Both the position numbers and the translations under genes were made by a program. A stretch of 40,621 nucleotides of DNA, from contig NZ_WVRE01000015.1 in NCBI RefSeq assembly GCF_013111185.1, forward strand, positions 1-40,621, read 5' to 3'. Source of the DNA: Ruegeria sp. HKCCD7303 (lineage in GTDB: Bacteria; Pseudomonadota; Alphaproteobacteria; Rhodobacterales; Rhodobacteraceae). The notes under the pieces were generated by a model. The model was not told the DNA's origin. It searched no databases and saw only the letters and a program-made list of their open reading frames with translations. Shown piece after piece: positions 1-9,366 of the stretch. Within the stretch, counting starts at the first letter, position 1, and each line of letters begins with the position of its first letter.

Positions 1-2
1 CG

Positions 3-314
3 GTTGAGAGGGTCGATCTCGACGGAGATCTACAACCCGACTGGGTTCTGAATGAGTCTGGTTTTGCGTGTTCAAGCGCCGCATCTCTATATTGCGGAAC
101 TGGCGGATGCGTCTCGCACTTCTTGATTGAAGAGGAGGTGCACTCGTTGCTCAACCAAGGCTGGACGGTCATTGATTTTGGGCGTCAACGCGTTGTCGTC
201 GCAGATATACATGGCTCTAATTGCGACGGAATAAACCCAACGCCTTGCTTCAGCGCCAGTACTTGGGATGCGGACGCTAAAACGTGGCGCTCGTCTGCTG
301 GCGATTGGGAGTAA
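3..314 (+). CDS. 3' end of a cysteine-rich secreted protein (partial)
   Basis: An open frame runs in from the left edge and ends at TAA 312-314, giving about 103 residues without their N-terminus. It contains the string CSSAASLYCGTGGC, and the whole visible part aligns with the complete protein at 12574-13053, which has CSSAASMYCGTGGC. All five cysteines downstream of the shared block start are kept in both. An Asp-rich segment DLDGDLQPD precedes the block. By analogy with the complete paralogue it should be an exported periplasmic protein with disulfides. Function is not recognised. The homology makes the frame real even though start and signal peptide lie outside the window. Confidence 0.75.
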   Translation, partial: VERVDLDGDLQPDWVLNESGFACSSAASLYCGTGGCVSHFLIEEEVHSLLNQGWTVIDFGRQRVVVADIHGSNCDGINPTPCFSASTWDADAKTWRSSAGDWE

Positions 315-1195
315 GCTGCATTTGAGCATTGCAGATAAGTCATTGGAGCTGTTTTGTTCGATGGGCTTTCTTTAGCACGCAATCTTATGGGCAAATCATG
401 CACTCCGACTCGAAAGCACTCTGGCTTCTGTCGTTAGGTGCTCTCAAAACTGAGCCAAAGCCAGTGCCTTACAGCTATAAGTATATATAAGCTCGCATGT
501 CTCAATACTTGATTGCAGAAATTTTCCAAAGGTTGTCCGCAATGAACCTGAAACGACGTCCTTCTTAAGACACCAGGGAACTAAAAAGGCGGTATGGTTT
601 TGATGAAACTCCATACACACAGCCTCAACCCGCAATGTTAGGTTCTAGTCGTCCCAATAATCCTCTTCTTGCCGCCGCCGTTCTTCCGCGCAAGAGGAAC
701 AAAATCCAGTAGCATCCAGATAATCTGTTTTTCTGTCATCATCCACAAACGATGTAGGGACGCGCGTAACGCTGCATTCCTATCATTGATTTTATTCAGA
801 AAATCTGGGTGTCGTCGCCCATAAGTTTGCACGATTCGCCCAAAAGTTTGCACGGTTCACTATACGCGCTCAATTGTCGATTGACTTAGCGTAGCTCGAT
901 CAACTTGAACGCACCAAAACTCAATCAAAAGTGCATTCTAGTTGGCAAAACTCAACCCAAACCACGCTTGGGCAGCAAAAACTCCAAAATGAAGTGGACA
1001 AGAGTGGCATGGCAGACCCCGTCATTCCGATAAGCTTACAAGCAGAAAAGGCGACCTAGGCGCTATTCACCGCCTACGGTTTGGAAGGTATTATCAAGCT
1101 GAAGACTAACGTTGCCGACGCCGCCTAATATCACCAGGCCGGTCTGGATTTTCCGGACCTTTCGATCCAACACGGGCTTAGGAGGAGCTTAGCCG
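315..1195. other. Gene-poor interval, possible decayed frame near its end
   Basis: No convincing gene is seen in these 880 bases. A frame from ATG 1009 reads protein-like (MADPVIPISLQAEK, then ALFTAYGLEGIIKLK) and continues to the next gene, but it contains in-frame TAG and TAA codons, so it may be a decayed gene or chance. The rest is AT-richer and stop-dense in all frames. The end holds the AGGAGG ribosome site of the next gene at 1180-1185. Confidence 0.4.
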
Positions 1196-2035
1196 ATGAC
1201 ACACCCCGCATTTACCTCAGACTCTGTGGCCGTGATTACCGGGGGTGCTTCCGGCATTGGCCTCGCCGCCGCAGTGAAGTTCGCGCAAATGGGAATGCGC
1301 ATTGTTATTGTTGATCGAGACACCGAGAAACTGGCGGCCGCGGCAAACATAGTGTCTGCCGCTGGCGCGGCCGATGTAATGACGTCTGAGACAGATGTCC
1401 GTGATCGTGCGCAGTTAGAGGCGTTGGAGCGGATGGTGGCAGACCGCTACGGAGGGACAGATATTCTGATGAACAATGCCGGTGTCGGAGGCAATTCATC
1501 GACAGTTGGCGACGCCGCGGCTTGGGACAATATGCTGGGTGTAAACCTATGGGGTCCGATCCACGGCACCCAGGTCTTCGCGCCAAACATGATCGCTCGT
1601 GGCAGACCAGGCGCAATCATCAATACAGGGTCCAAACAAGGCATCACGACACCGCCAGGTAACCCGGCTTACAATGTCTCCAAGGCGGCTCTCAAAGCCT
1701 TTACCGAGGCACTGTCCCACGAGCTCAGAACGGGCCCAGGTCATCAGATTACCGCGCATCTTCTGGTCCCAGGATTCGTCTATACCGGCATGATCTCCGC
1801 GCCCGAGAAGCCTGCCTCCGCCTGGACCGCTGAGCAGGCGGTCGACTTCTTTGTTGAAAGCGTGAACCGAGGGGATTTCTACATCCTTTGCCCCGACAAT
1901 GACGTTTCACGCGATATCGATGAGAAACGCATTGCTTGGAGCGTGGGAGACATCATCGAAAATCGCCCACCTCTCAGCCGATGGCATCCAGACTATAAGA
2001 AAGCGTTCGCGGACTTCATGGCGAAGCCTGGCTGA
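1196..2035 (+). CDS. Short-chain dehydrogenase/reductase (SDR)
   Basis: A classical SDR of 279 residues that probably oxidises or reduces an alcohol/ketone pair with a nicotinamide cofactor in the cytoplasm. Visible motifs: glycine-rich cofactor loop TGGASGIG (residues 15-22), NNAG (93-96), catalytic Ser146, and Tyr159-xxx-Lys163. Asp40 at the end of the second strand favours NAD(H) over NADP(H) by the usual family rule. Length is slightly above the usual 250, with extra C-terminal sequence. AGGAGG lies 10 bases before the ATG, fixing the start. It stands alone: a gene-poor gap precedes it and the convergent ABC operon follows. The substrate cannot be told. Confidence 0.88.
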   Translation: MTHPAFTSDSVAVITGGASGIGLAAAVKFAQMGMRIVIVDRDTEKLAAAANIVSAAGAADVMTSETDVRDRAQLEALERMVADRYGGTDILMNNAGVGGNSSTVGDAAAWDNMLGVNLWGPIHGTQVFAPNMIARGRPGAIINTGSKQGITTPPGNPAYNVSKAALKAFTEALSHELRTGPGHQITAHLLVPGFVYTGMISAPEKPASAWTAEQAVDFFVESVNRGDFYILCPDNDVSRDIDEKRIAWSVGDIIENRPPLSRWHPDYKKAFADFMAKPG

Positions 2036-2312
2036 TCATCGCCATAGCCCAACAATCACGACAAGTTAGCGATTGAAGAATGCCGCCAGCTTTACAGTTG
2101 CCGACAGCCTGTCGCCTGTCACCATAATTGAACCTCATTAACAGTCTCATCTGGCCTGTCCAATTCTATTGTGTGTACCCGTTGTGGCGTAAAAAAACTT
2201 CGGTTCAGAAACGGGCGGAGAATTTTGTCGCTTGAACGCCTTGGACTTGCCCATTTGATTCAGAAGGTTTCGACACTTTCAGTGCAAACCTTTGAGTTTG
2301 CGACTATGGCCT
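2036..2312. other. Intergenic interval
   Basis: Spacer between the SDR gene and the hydratase-gene relic. I see no clear coding sequence, tRNA or strong hairpin. A 65-codon frame beginning at 2171 runs through it but has no ribosome site or recognisable motif. Confidence 0.4.
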
Positions 2313-2458
2313 TTCAAAACCTCGATTGCATCGCAATCCAGCCGTCGGCCCACATAATGCCGATATGACTAGAGACATTGAAGCTAGCGCTCCAATCTGT
2401 CACAGCCAACAAGTTGGATTGCTAGCTGATCTGCGCAAGAGAACGCCGAAAAAGCCGT
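2313..2458 (+). pseudogene. Relic of the 5' end and promoter of a hydratase-family gene
   Basis: Bases 2313-2391 match 17831-17909 without gaps, with 10 differences in 79 as aligned by eye. The matched part at 17831 covers the promoter and first nine codons of the intact FAH/hydratase-family gene starting at 17883. Here the ATG is at 2365 and the frame begins MTRDIEASA exactly as in the intact gene, then diverges and stops at TAG 2456-2458. The last bases overlap the 3' end of the convergent permease gene. I read it as a remnant left by duplication or recombination, not a working gene. The -10-like hexamer is CATAAT here against TATAAT in the intact copy. Confidence 0.7.
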
Positions 2459-3546
2459 AGGCTCATTAGTAACAAAGCAATTCCCAACAACGTCATCCAA
2501 ACGAATTCCGGCCAGACAGTCTCAATACCAGCGCCTTTGAAAACAATAGCCTGACTTGCTGACATGTAATGGCGTGACGGCAGAACCAAAGTACCTGCCT
2601 GCAACCACGCCGGCTGACCTTCAATTGGGGTTTCGCCACCTGACAGCATTAGCATTGGCAGCACAATCAACATGACCAGAAGCGCGAACTGCGCCATAGA
2701 GCGTGCAATGGTTGCCAGAAACACCCCAAGCGCCGTCGCAGTAAAAAGAAACAACGCCGTGCCAACCAAAAACAACATCTTGGATCCAGCGATACTAATA
2801 CCCAAAGAACCCTGCATCACAAATGTTAGTGAAAGACCAGCCGCTACCAAAACCACTGCTGCATTCGCCCAAATTTTAGCAATAGCTATGTCAAATGGGG
2901 CAAGCGGCATGGCAAGGAGATGTTCAATAGTCCCGTGCTCTCGCTCTCTAATCATTGCCGCTCCGGTCAATATAGTTGTGAGCCACATGATCTGGCCGAT
3001 CAAAGCAACGATACCAGCAAAACGTACAGTATCTCTATTTGGGTTGAAGGCGCTTCTAAGGATGACACTGATTGAGGGAGCATCCACTAGATCGATACCA
3101 ATTGCATAGCGATGTATTTCAGCGCTCAAGATACTGGTGATGTAGTTTGCACCAATACCGGCCTGTTCCATAGCGGTTGCGTCAATAAGAACTTGAATCT
3201 CCGGACTGCGCCCTGCGCGCAGATCCTTTTCGAATCCGGGGGGCACAGCCACAACGAAAATAAAGCGCCCAGCATCCATGTACGCTGGTCCTTTTCCGGG
3301 TTCGATTAGGACGACCGGTTGGAACTCTGGTGGGAAAAACGCTGTGGCAAGTGATCGAGAAAGAGGCGAGTCGTCTTCATCCGCAAACGCTATCGAGGCG
3401 TTGTTTACAGAACTTGCCACTCCCGTTGCTTCCATGATCGGGGCCAGCGTGAACGACCAGACCAACAATGCCATCATCACCCAATCACGGCGCAGGCTCA
3501 TCACTTCTTTCAAGCCTAGCCAGAATATGCAGTAGAAGCGCTGCAT
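2422..3546 (-). CDS. ABC-2 type transporter permease (YhhJ-like)
   Basis: Inner-membrane permease of 374 residues, last gene of a three-gene export operon. One membrane segment lies near residues 22-40, followed by a periplasmic domain to about 170, then a cluster of segments from about 174 to 365. The cytoplasmic loop REREHGTIEHLLAMP (200-214) is the typical ABC-2 coupling region. Its ATG starts on the base right after the TGA of the upstream ATPase-permease gene (TGAATG), so translation is probably coupled. In the E. coli yhiI-rbbA-yhhJ arrangement the equivalent protein is the second membrane partner. Substrate is unknown; drugs or other hydrophobic molecules are usual guesses for the family. 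Confidence 0.9.
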   Translation of the reverse strand: MQRFYCIFWLGLKEVMSLRRDWVMMALLVWSFTLAPIMEATGVASSVNNASIAFADEDDSPLSRSLATAFFPPEFQPVVLIEPGKGPAYMDAGRFIFVVAVPPGFEKDLRAGRSPEIQVLIDATAMEQAGIGANYITSILSAEIHRYAIGIDLVDAPSISVILRSAFNPNRDTVRFAGIVALIGQIMWLTTILTGAAMIREREHGTIEHLLAMPLAPFDIAIAKIWANAAVVLVAAGLSLTFVMQGSLGISIAGSKMLFLVGTALFLFTATALGVFLATIARSMAQFALLVMLIVLPMLMLSGGETPIEGQPAWLQAGTLVLPSRHYMSASQAIVFKGAGIETVWPEFVWMTLLGIALLLMSLRLFRRSLAQIS

Positions 3547-6246
3547 TCACTTCTCCTGCGCCCGAAGACATAGGGCTGCGATCAGTGTCAGAACTGGTCC
3601 GAAGCAGGCGAGGGCCAGAATGTCTGGCGCAAGGGCCTCCCACCCCAAACCTTTAGTGAAGGCTCCAACGTTTAGGTGTAGGAAATATGAGGAAGGCCAA
3701 AGAGAGCCAACCACTTGTGCGCCTCCTTCAAGCGTTGAAACAGGTTGCAACAGACCTGAGAACTGGATTGTTGGGACAACTGAGGCGATGGCAGTTGCAA
3801 ACGTGGCGGCCACCTGACTGGATGTCATTGTGGCGATCAACAACCCGTAGGATGTTGTTGCCCAAACGTAAAGAAGGGCGCCAACAGCCAAAGGGAAAGG
3901 GTTTCCTTTTAACGGTACCCCGAAAAGAAAAACTGTCATTCCGGCCAAAAGCAGAAAATTTGCGTAGGCGATCAAAATGTATGGAATTTGTTTGCCGACT
4001 AGAAATTCAAGCCGCGTGGTTGGTGTCACGTAGAAATTGACAACTGACCCCAGCTCTCGTTCCCTTGCTACGCTTACAGCAGTCAAAACAGCTGGCAACA
4101 TAATCAGTAAGATAGCAGGCATTGCCGGAGCCATCGCGGCGATGCTTTCAAAGCTCTGATTGTAGCGAAACCGGGGTTCGATCCGGGCAATATCTATCTG
4201 GGTTTTGCCATTGCTATGGGCATATTCCGAGAGAAATGATTGGTGCAATCCGGAAACATAACCTTCAACCGTCTCACCTTTAAATGGGATAGCGCCGTCT
4301 ACAGTTGCAAGTATCTGGGTCGGTTCACCCGTACTCATCTTTCGGTCAAAGTCAGGTGGCAACTCAACAACCAGAGAGACCTCACCTGCCACTAGACGGT
4401 CGCGCCCTTCGCTGGCGCTTTGCAGCGGCGATGTGGCTTTAAAGTAGGACGATCCGGCGAATTCAGCCGAATAAGCACGACTCTCCGGCCCCTGAGAAAG
4501 GTCAAGTACCGCGAATTCAAGTTCATCTATATCCAGCGTAATTCCAAAGCAAAAAACTAACATTAGAATAGCAGAACCCAGAAACGCGAAAGCCAGACGC
4601 ACCGGGTCACGAGCTACTTCAACGGTTTCGCGCCGCGCATATGCCAATACACGAGAGAAATCCCTTCGACTGGCTTGGGATTTAGTCCCAAATTCTACTT
4701 CTGGCGCGACAACAGAGACTGGTTTTTCTGCTGCTTCCAATATCGAAATGAAAGCGTCTTCAAGGCTTTCCACCCCTTCAATAGCGATCAGTTCAGCCGG
4801 AGTACCTTCCGCTAGAACTCTACCAGCATGCATAAAAGAAACGCGATCACAGCGTTCCGCCTCGCCCATGAAATGAGTGGACACAAAGATTGTAACCGAC
4901 TCATTTCGAGAGAGCTCAATCAGCAAATCCCAGAAGGAATCGCGCGCCTCTGGATCCACACCGGATGTTGGTTCGTCGAGAATTAGCACCCGCGGGCGGT
5001 GGATCACTGCTACGGCTAGCGACAGTCGCTGTTTGATCCCAAGGGGCAGTGCCGTCGCCAACGTATGCCGGTGTTCCTCGAGCCCAAAGCGCTCAGTGAG
5101 TTCCGAAACACGTTGTTCTCGGTCGGCAATTGCAAATATCCGCGCATGCAATTGTAGGTTCTGATGGACCGACAACTCGCCATACAAGGAAAAGGCCTGG
5201 CTCATGTAGCCGATTTCACGCCTCATTTTTCGATCATATGCATCGACAGGGTTGCCAAACAGCAGTGCTTCACCTGAGCTGGAAGGTAACAAGCCAGTCA
5301 ACATCTTCATTGTCGTGGACTTGCCGCAACCGTTTGATCCTAGAAACCCGAATATCTCTCCTTGATTGATTGTGAAGTCGACGTTGTCTACGGCCGTGAA
5401 ATCACCAAAGCGTCGTGTCAGTCCACGCGCAACTATCACTGGGCTTGCTTCGATCTGCACATTCGTTTTGTTTTTCCCCTCCGATTGGACGGGCAACTCC
5501 TGTGATCTCAGACGCCGATATGCAATTTCGAGGTCGTCATCACTCCCTTTCAATTCGGCGGGCTTCCCCTGAAAGATGACTTGACCCGCGTCCATCGCGA
5601 CAATCCGGTCAAAACCGTCGGCTTCTTCCATGTACGCCGTTGAAACCAATACCGACAGTTCGGGGCTTTTTGCTCGGATTGCATCAATCAAAGCCCAGAA
5701 CTGCCGACGCGACAACGGGTCGACCCCGGTCGTTGGCTCATCCAAAACTAAAAGTTTGGGGTCATGGATTAAAGCACAGCAAAGGCCTAGTTTTTGCTTC
5801 ATCCCACCCGAGAGTTTGCCCATCAGACGGTCTTCAAACTGCGCAAGCCCTGTCGCAGCCAATAGCGCTACGATACGGTCATCCCGCTCTGAATGCCCTT
5901 GAGCAAAGAGACCTGAGAAGAACTCGAGGTTCTCGCGCACAGACAGCTCCGGGTACAGGTTTCGACCCAGCCCTTGCGGCATGAAAGCGATGGCTGGGCA
6001 AATCCTGTGTCGATGGCCAGAATTGCCGATCGGGCCGCCTAAAACGTCGATATTGCCGGATTGCAGTTTCTTTGCGCCAGTGATCAAACCAAGCAGTGTA
6101 GACTTTCCCACCCCATCCGGCCCGATAAAGCCCACAAGCTGGCCGCCTGGCAGTTCCAACGAAATAGAATCCAGTGCAACATGCTTACGATAGCGGTGCG
6201 TAACACCTGAAATTCGAATATCGCTGGTTTCACCCTCTACTCTCAT
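3547..6246 (-). CDS. rbbA: Double ABC ATPase fused to ABC-2 permease (RbbA/YhiH type)
   Basis: A protein of 899 residues with two nucleotide-binding domains followed by a membrane domain, the layout of RbbA. Domain 1: Walker A GPDGVGKST (42-50), signature LSGGMKQ (145-151), Walker B LLVLDEPT (165-172), and Ala in place of the switch His (STAYMEEAD, from 202). Domain 2: GSNGCGKST (303-311), degenerate signature LPLGIKQ (401-407), Walker B LILDEPT (421-427), and an intact STH switch (456-458). The permease part runs from about 540 to the end with the coupling loop ARERELGS. Its start overlaps the stop of the membrane-fusion gene by 4 bases (ATGA). It should export a substrate across the inner membrane; the ribosome-associated role described in E. 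coli is not testable here. Confidence 0.9.
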   Translation of the reverse strand: MRVEGETSDIRISGVTHRYRKHVALDSISLELPGGQLVGFIGPDGVGKSTLLGLITGAKKLQSGNIDVLGGPIGNSGHRHRICPAIAFMPQGLGRNLYPELSVRENLEFFSGLFAQGHSERDDRIVALLAATGLAQFEDRLMGKLSGGMKQKLGLCCALIHDPKLLVLDEPTTGVDPLSRRQFWALIDAIRAKSPELSVLVSTAYMEEADGFDRIVAMDAGQVIFQGKPAELKGSDDDLEIAYRRLRSQELPVQSEGKNKTNVQIEASPVIVARGLTRRFGDFTAVDNVDFTINQGEIFGFLGSNGCGKSTTMKMLTGLLPSSSGEALLFGNPVDAYDRKMRREIGYMSQAFSLYGELSVHQNLQLHARIFAIADREQRVSELTERFGLEEHRHTLATALPLGIKQRLSLAVAVIHRPRVLILDEPTSGVDPEARDSFWDLLIELSRNESVTIFVSTHFMGEAERCDRVSFMHAGRVLAEGTPAELIAIEGVESLEDAFISILEAAEKPVSVVAPEVEFGTKSQASRRDFSRVLAYARRETVEVARDPVRLAFAFLGSAILMLVFCFGITLDIDELEFAVLDLSQGPESRAYSAEFAGSSYFKATSPLQSASEGRDRLVAGEVSLVVELPPDFDRKMSTGEPTQILATVDGAIPFKGETVEGYVSGLHQSFLSEYAHSNGKTQIDIARIEPRFRYNQSFESIAAMAPAMPAILLIMLPAVLTAVSVARERELGSVVNFYVTPTTRLEFLVGKQIPYILIAYANFLLLAGMTVFLFGVPLKGNPFPLAVGALLYVWATTSYGLLIATMTSSQVAATFATAIASVVPTIQFSGLLQPVSTLEGGAQVVGSLWPSSYFLHLNVGAFTKGLGWEALAPDILALACFGPVLTLIAALCLRAQEK

Positions 6247-7238
6247 TCGAAAAGCTCTGCTGGGATGCGTTGTTCCAGCGTCTCAGGCCAAGCAACGGCT
6301 GGGTTAAGCCGGATCACCGCGACACCGCGCAGACCGGTTTTGACGTGCTCGATCCGACTTTCAACCAAGTCTATTGGGATACGGACGCGAACGCGAAAAA
6401 CCAGTTGCTCCCGTTCATCCAGGGTCTCGACCTGTTTGGGAGTGAATTGTGCCTCGGGAGAAACAAAGCTCACGAATGCAGGTATCGCATATTCCGGCAA
6501 AGCGTCGAGCACGATGCGAGCCTCAGCTCCAATGGGCAAAAGTCCGGCTTCACGCGCCGGAAGAAAAACTTCCATGTAAACATTCTCAAGGCCAAGAATA
6601 GTCAGGATTGGTTCGCCCGCGCCAACGACCTCTCCGGGTTCTGCAAGCCGGTAAAGCACGCGTCCGGGCAAAGGTGCCACTAGAGCGCTGTCTTCAATCT
6701 GTGCTTCGATCCTGCGCACTTCTGCCTCAGCGGCTGCAATACGGCTTTCTGCGGTTGCAACTCGGGCTTTGGCGGCGCCCAGTACTGCTGTAGCAACTTT
6801 ATGAGTGGTATCGCGATCTTCAAAAATAGTTTTGGAGATATTTTGTCCTGCCAGCAACGCCGTGGCACGATCAAGCTCTTGCTCAGCCCTGCGCTGTTCG
6901 CTTTCGCGTTGCACAACGAGCGCTTCTGCTTCGGCCTTTGTTTGATTTGCCAATGCTACTTCGGCTCTAGCCCGATCCAGGGCCGCAGATAGCTCGTCTA
7001 TGTCCATTTCGGCCAGGATTTGACCGGCTGCAACCATACTGCCCTCTGTTGCCGTTACCTTCGCAACCCGACCTGCATTAGTTGGTGCTATTTCGACTTG
7101 TTCCGCTTCAACCCGCCCGTTTCCTTGAACAAACCCAACCGGCAATTCATCGCCATCCTCGGCAACAACGACATACAGCAACGCACCAGCAATTACTAAA
7201 CCAGCCAAAATAAGAAAAACCGATAGGCTTTTGGTCAT
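6243..7238 (-). CDS. HlyD-family membrane-fusion protein (YhiI-like)
   Basis: Periplasmic adaptor of 331 residues, first gene of the operon with the ATPase-permease and the permease. An N-terminal membrane anchor (residues 5-26) is followed by a lipoyl half (VEIAPTNAGRVAKV, EGSMVAAGQILAEMD), a long Ala/Glu-rich helical hairpin (about 80-190), the second lipoyl half (LVAPLPGRVLYRLAEPGEVV) and a beta-barrel part. It would link the inner-membrane transporter to an outer-membrane channel; no TolC-type gene is in the window. Two palindromes lie 42-78 bases upstream of its start and may be operators. Assignment to the family is firm, substrate is not. Confidence 0.9.
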   Translation of the reverse strand: MTKSLSVFLILAGLVIAGALLYVVVAEDGDELPVGFVQGNGRVEAEQVEIAPTNAGRVAKVTATEGSMVAAGQILAEMDIDELSAALDRARAEVALANQTKAEAEALVVQRESEQRRAEQELDRATALLAGQNISKTIFEDRDTTHKVATAVLGAAKARVATAESRIAAAEAEVRRIEAQIEDSALVAPLPGRVLYRLAEPGEVVGAGEPILTILGLENVYMEVFLPAREAGLLPIGAEARIVLDALPEYAIPAFVSFVSPEAQFTPKQVETLDEREQLVFRVRVRIPIDLVESRIEHVKTGLRGVAVIRLNPAVAWPETLEQRIPAELFE

Positions 7239-7279
7239 AGCGTTTCACCTGAAACAGGGTTTCTGGCGCAGAGTTTAGT

Positions 7280-7316
7280 GTCTTAAAAGACTCAAAGCCT
7301 TGTTTTGGATCAAAAC
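7280..7316. promoter_or_regulatory. Twin palindromes upstream of the export operon
   Basis: GTCTT-AA-AAGAC occupies 7280-7291 and GTTTTG-GAT-CAAAAC occupies 7302-7316, in the divergent promoter region between the export operon and the phosphatase gene. Their centres are about two helical turns apart. Such paired short palindromes suit a dimeric repressor, for instance TetR type, which often controls such exporters; no such regulator gene is adjacent. Palindromes are seen directly, the role is inference. Confidence 0.35.
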
Positions 7317-7508
7317 CGACCCGGACACCTCAGTGCCAAGCAATTGTTTGTATGAACACCGGTTTGGGTGTTGCAGGCTCTTTCGCGATAGGTGGGAAGA
7401 AGTAGACTTGAAGCGTTTTTGTTATCAGTTTGGTATTGAAACGGGTTGTTCTAACGCGCAATTGCGGTCGCCGCTAACCAGCTGCGCAATACAGCGAAAG
7501 GAAACACT

Positions 7509-9212
7509 ATGACCAAAACACTAAGAGCTTGTTTGTCTTTGTGGTTGGTTGCAGTCGCTCCTGCGTATGCACAAGAACCTCCTCGTCTCGTTTTGCAGCT
7601 GACCGTTGACGCGTTTCGGGGCGATCTACCGACACGCTACTTTGAGAATCTTGGGGAGGGTGGCCTTAAGTATTTACTTGAAAACGGTGTACACTATGTG
7701 GACGCCCATCATTGCCATGCCAATACAGAGACTGTTGTCGGGCACGCCACATTGGCCACCGGGGCAACACCGGCAGTGCACGGGATGATCGGAAACATTT
7801 GGTTCGACACAACCCTAGACCGCCTTGTTTACAACGTTGAAGACAGCACCGCTCCGCTCCTTGGAGATGGCGCTGGCGTCAATGACGACATTGAAATTGA
7901 CCCAACACAGGCGGCAGCTGGCACAGATGGGCGGTCACCACGCGCTATGCTTGTTACAACTCTTTCGGACGAATTAAGCGCTTCCACTGCTGGTGCGGCC
8001 AAGGTCTTTGGAGTTTCAATCAAAGACCGTGGGGCTATTACAATGGCGGGACAAAGCGGCAAAGCCTTCTGGTTCTCAAAAGCCGCAAACCGTTTTGTCA
8101 CAAGCTCGTATTATTACGACAAATACCCGGATTGGGTTTCCGCCTGGAATGACGCATCGCCAAGCGCCTCCTTTGAAGGAACCTCTTGGGAATTGATGCA
8201 CCCAAAGGAAGCCTATCTCTTTGGCGACCGTGACAACCAACCATGGGAGACGGATGTCGCCGGGTTCGGCACAACCTTTCCTCATCGCTATTCTTCGGCG
8301 CAAAATGGGTTTGACCCGCTGGAAGATCCCTACTTTACGACCTTTTTAACGCTTAGTCCCGCTGGTGACGATCTGACGGCGCAATTTGCCAAACGATTGA
8401 TTGATGCCGAGGATATCGGGCAAGACGCGGTAGCGGATTATCTGGCGATTAGCTTCTCGTCCGTGGATTACGTCAACCATGTGTTTGGCCCCTCCAGTCT
8501 TGAAGCCGAGGACACGATATACCGCCTCGATCAGACTCTCATGAATCTCTTCGCGTTTATTGACGAACGGATTGGGCTGGAAAACGTTTTGATCGTTCTA
8601 TCGGCGGACCACGGCACCACCGATGCGCCGGGCTATTTAGAGAGTGTTGGCATCCGAACTGGCCTTGTTGCTCCGGACACATGGGACCCGACGGAACAGA
8701 TAGCCAGGCTTAAGGAGCGGTTTGGGATCACCGGGAAATTGCTTGAGGGTTATAATCACCCCTATCTCAATATCGCCCCCGAAGTATTGGCTCGCAGTGA
8801 TATTGATTTACCCACGCTGGAGTCAGCTATTGCAGAAGAGCTTCTATCCTTTCCCGATGTGGCATTCGCCGCCCCCAGTACGGCTATCGAAGCAAACCTC
8901 CTGCCCGATACCGACATCATGCGCTTGGTCCGCAACAACTACCACCCCACCCGATCCGGGAACATATACGTAATCTTCAAACCCGGCTGGTTCATCGCGG
9001 ACTTCGATGGTCTGTCTGTCACATCCACCCACGGGTCACCGTGGCGCGGTGACACACATGTGCCGATTATCTTTGCTGGACCGAACTTAAAACCGCAACG
9101 GGTCGCACGCCGTGTTTGCACGACTGCTCTCGCATCCACACTGTCAGCATTATTGAGCACGGCACGTCCTAATGGTGCGAGCGGTGAGGTACTACAAGAA
9201 GTCTTGGATTAG
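7509..9212 (+). CDS. Exported alkaline phosphatase/phosphodiesterase superfamily protein
   Basis: Secreted phosphoesterase of 567 residues. The signal peptide is residues 1-21, ending APAYAQ. Metal-site and catalytic elements in order: VDAFRGD with Asp34, the TETVVGHAT segment where Thr75 fits the nucleophile of the nucleotide pyrophosphatase/PafA group, SVDYVNH, SADHGTTDAPG and THGSPWRGDTHVP. Family members hydrolyse phosphate mono- or diesters with two zinc ions in the periplasm. AAAGGA precedes the ATG by 7 bases. The gene stands alone, divergent from the export operon and convergent with the cytochrome genes. It could supply phosphate from organic esters; mono- versus diesterase preference cannot be read reliably. 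Confidence 0.85.
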   Translation: MTKTLRACLSLWLVAVAPAYAQEPPRLVLQLTVDAFRGDLPTRYFENLGEGGLKYLLENGVHYVDAHHCHANTETVVGHATLATGATPAVHGMIGNIWFDTTLDRLVYNVEDSTAPLLGDGAGVNDDIEIDPTQAAAGTDGRSPRAMLVTTLSDELSASTAGAAKVFGVSIKDRGAITMAGQSGKAFWFSKAANRFVTSSYYYDKYPDWVSAWNDASPSASFEGTSWELMHPKEAYLFGDRDNQPWETDVAGFGTTFPHRYSSAQNGFDPLEDPYFTTFLTLSPAGDDLTAQFAKRLIDAEDIGQDAVADYLAISFSSVDYVNHVFGPSSLEAEDTIYRLDQTLMNLFAFIDERIGLENVLIVLSADHGTTDAPGYLESVGIRTGLVAPDTWDPTEQIARLKERFGITGKLLEGYNHPYLNIAPEVLARSDIDLPTLESAIAEELLSFPDVAFAAPSTAIEANLLPDTDIMRLVRNNYHPTRSGNIYVIFKPGWFIADFDGLSVTSTHGSPWRGDTHVPIIFAGPNLKPQRVARRVCTTALASTLSALLSTARPNGASGEVLQEVLD

Positions 9213-9366
9213 ACCGCTGTGAAGCGCGAGACCTGATACTGAAGCACGCTAGGCCAGACCGCGACGACATCGTCCACAAAGCGATCCTCATATTCGTTGC
9301 TTCTTGGCGACTACGGAAACCGCCCAACGTAGCATTCTTTAGCATACATAAATGCGAAGCAGACCT

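Noticed and set aside
1009..1195. Decayed gene reading into the SDR
   Set aside because: Contains in-frame stops; protein-like only in part, so kept as a remark and not called a pseudogene.
2672..3109. A 145-codon plus-strand frame
   Set aside because: Antisense shadow of the permease gene, with no sensible motif.
7300..7512. A 70-codon plus-strand frame ahead of the phosphatase gene
   Set aside because: No ribosome site, odd composition rich in Cys and Arg, and it overlaps the promoter region.
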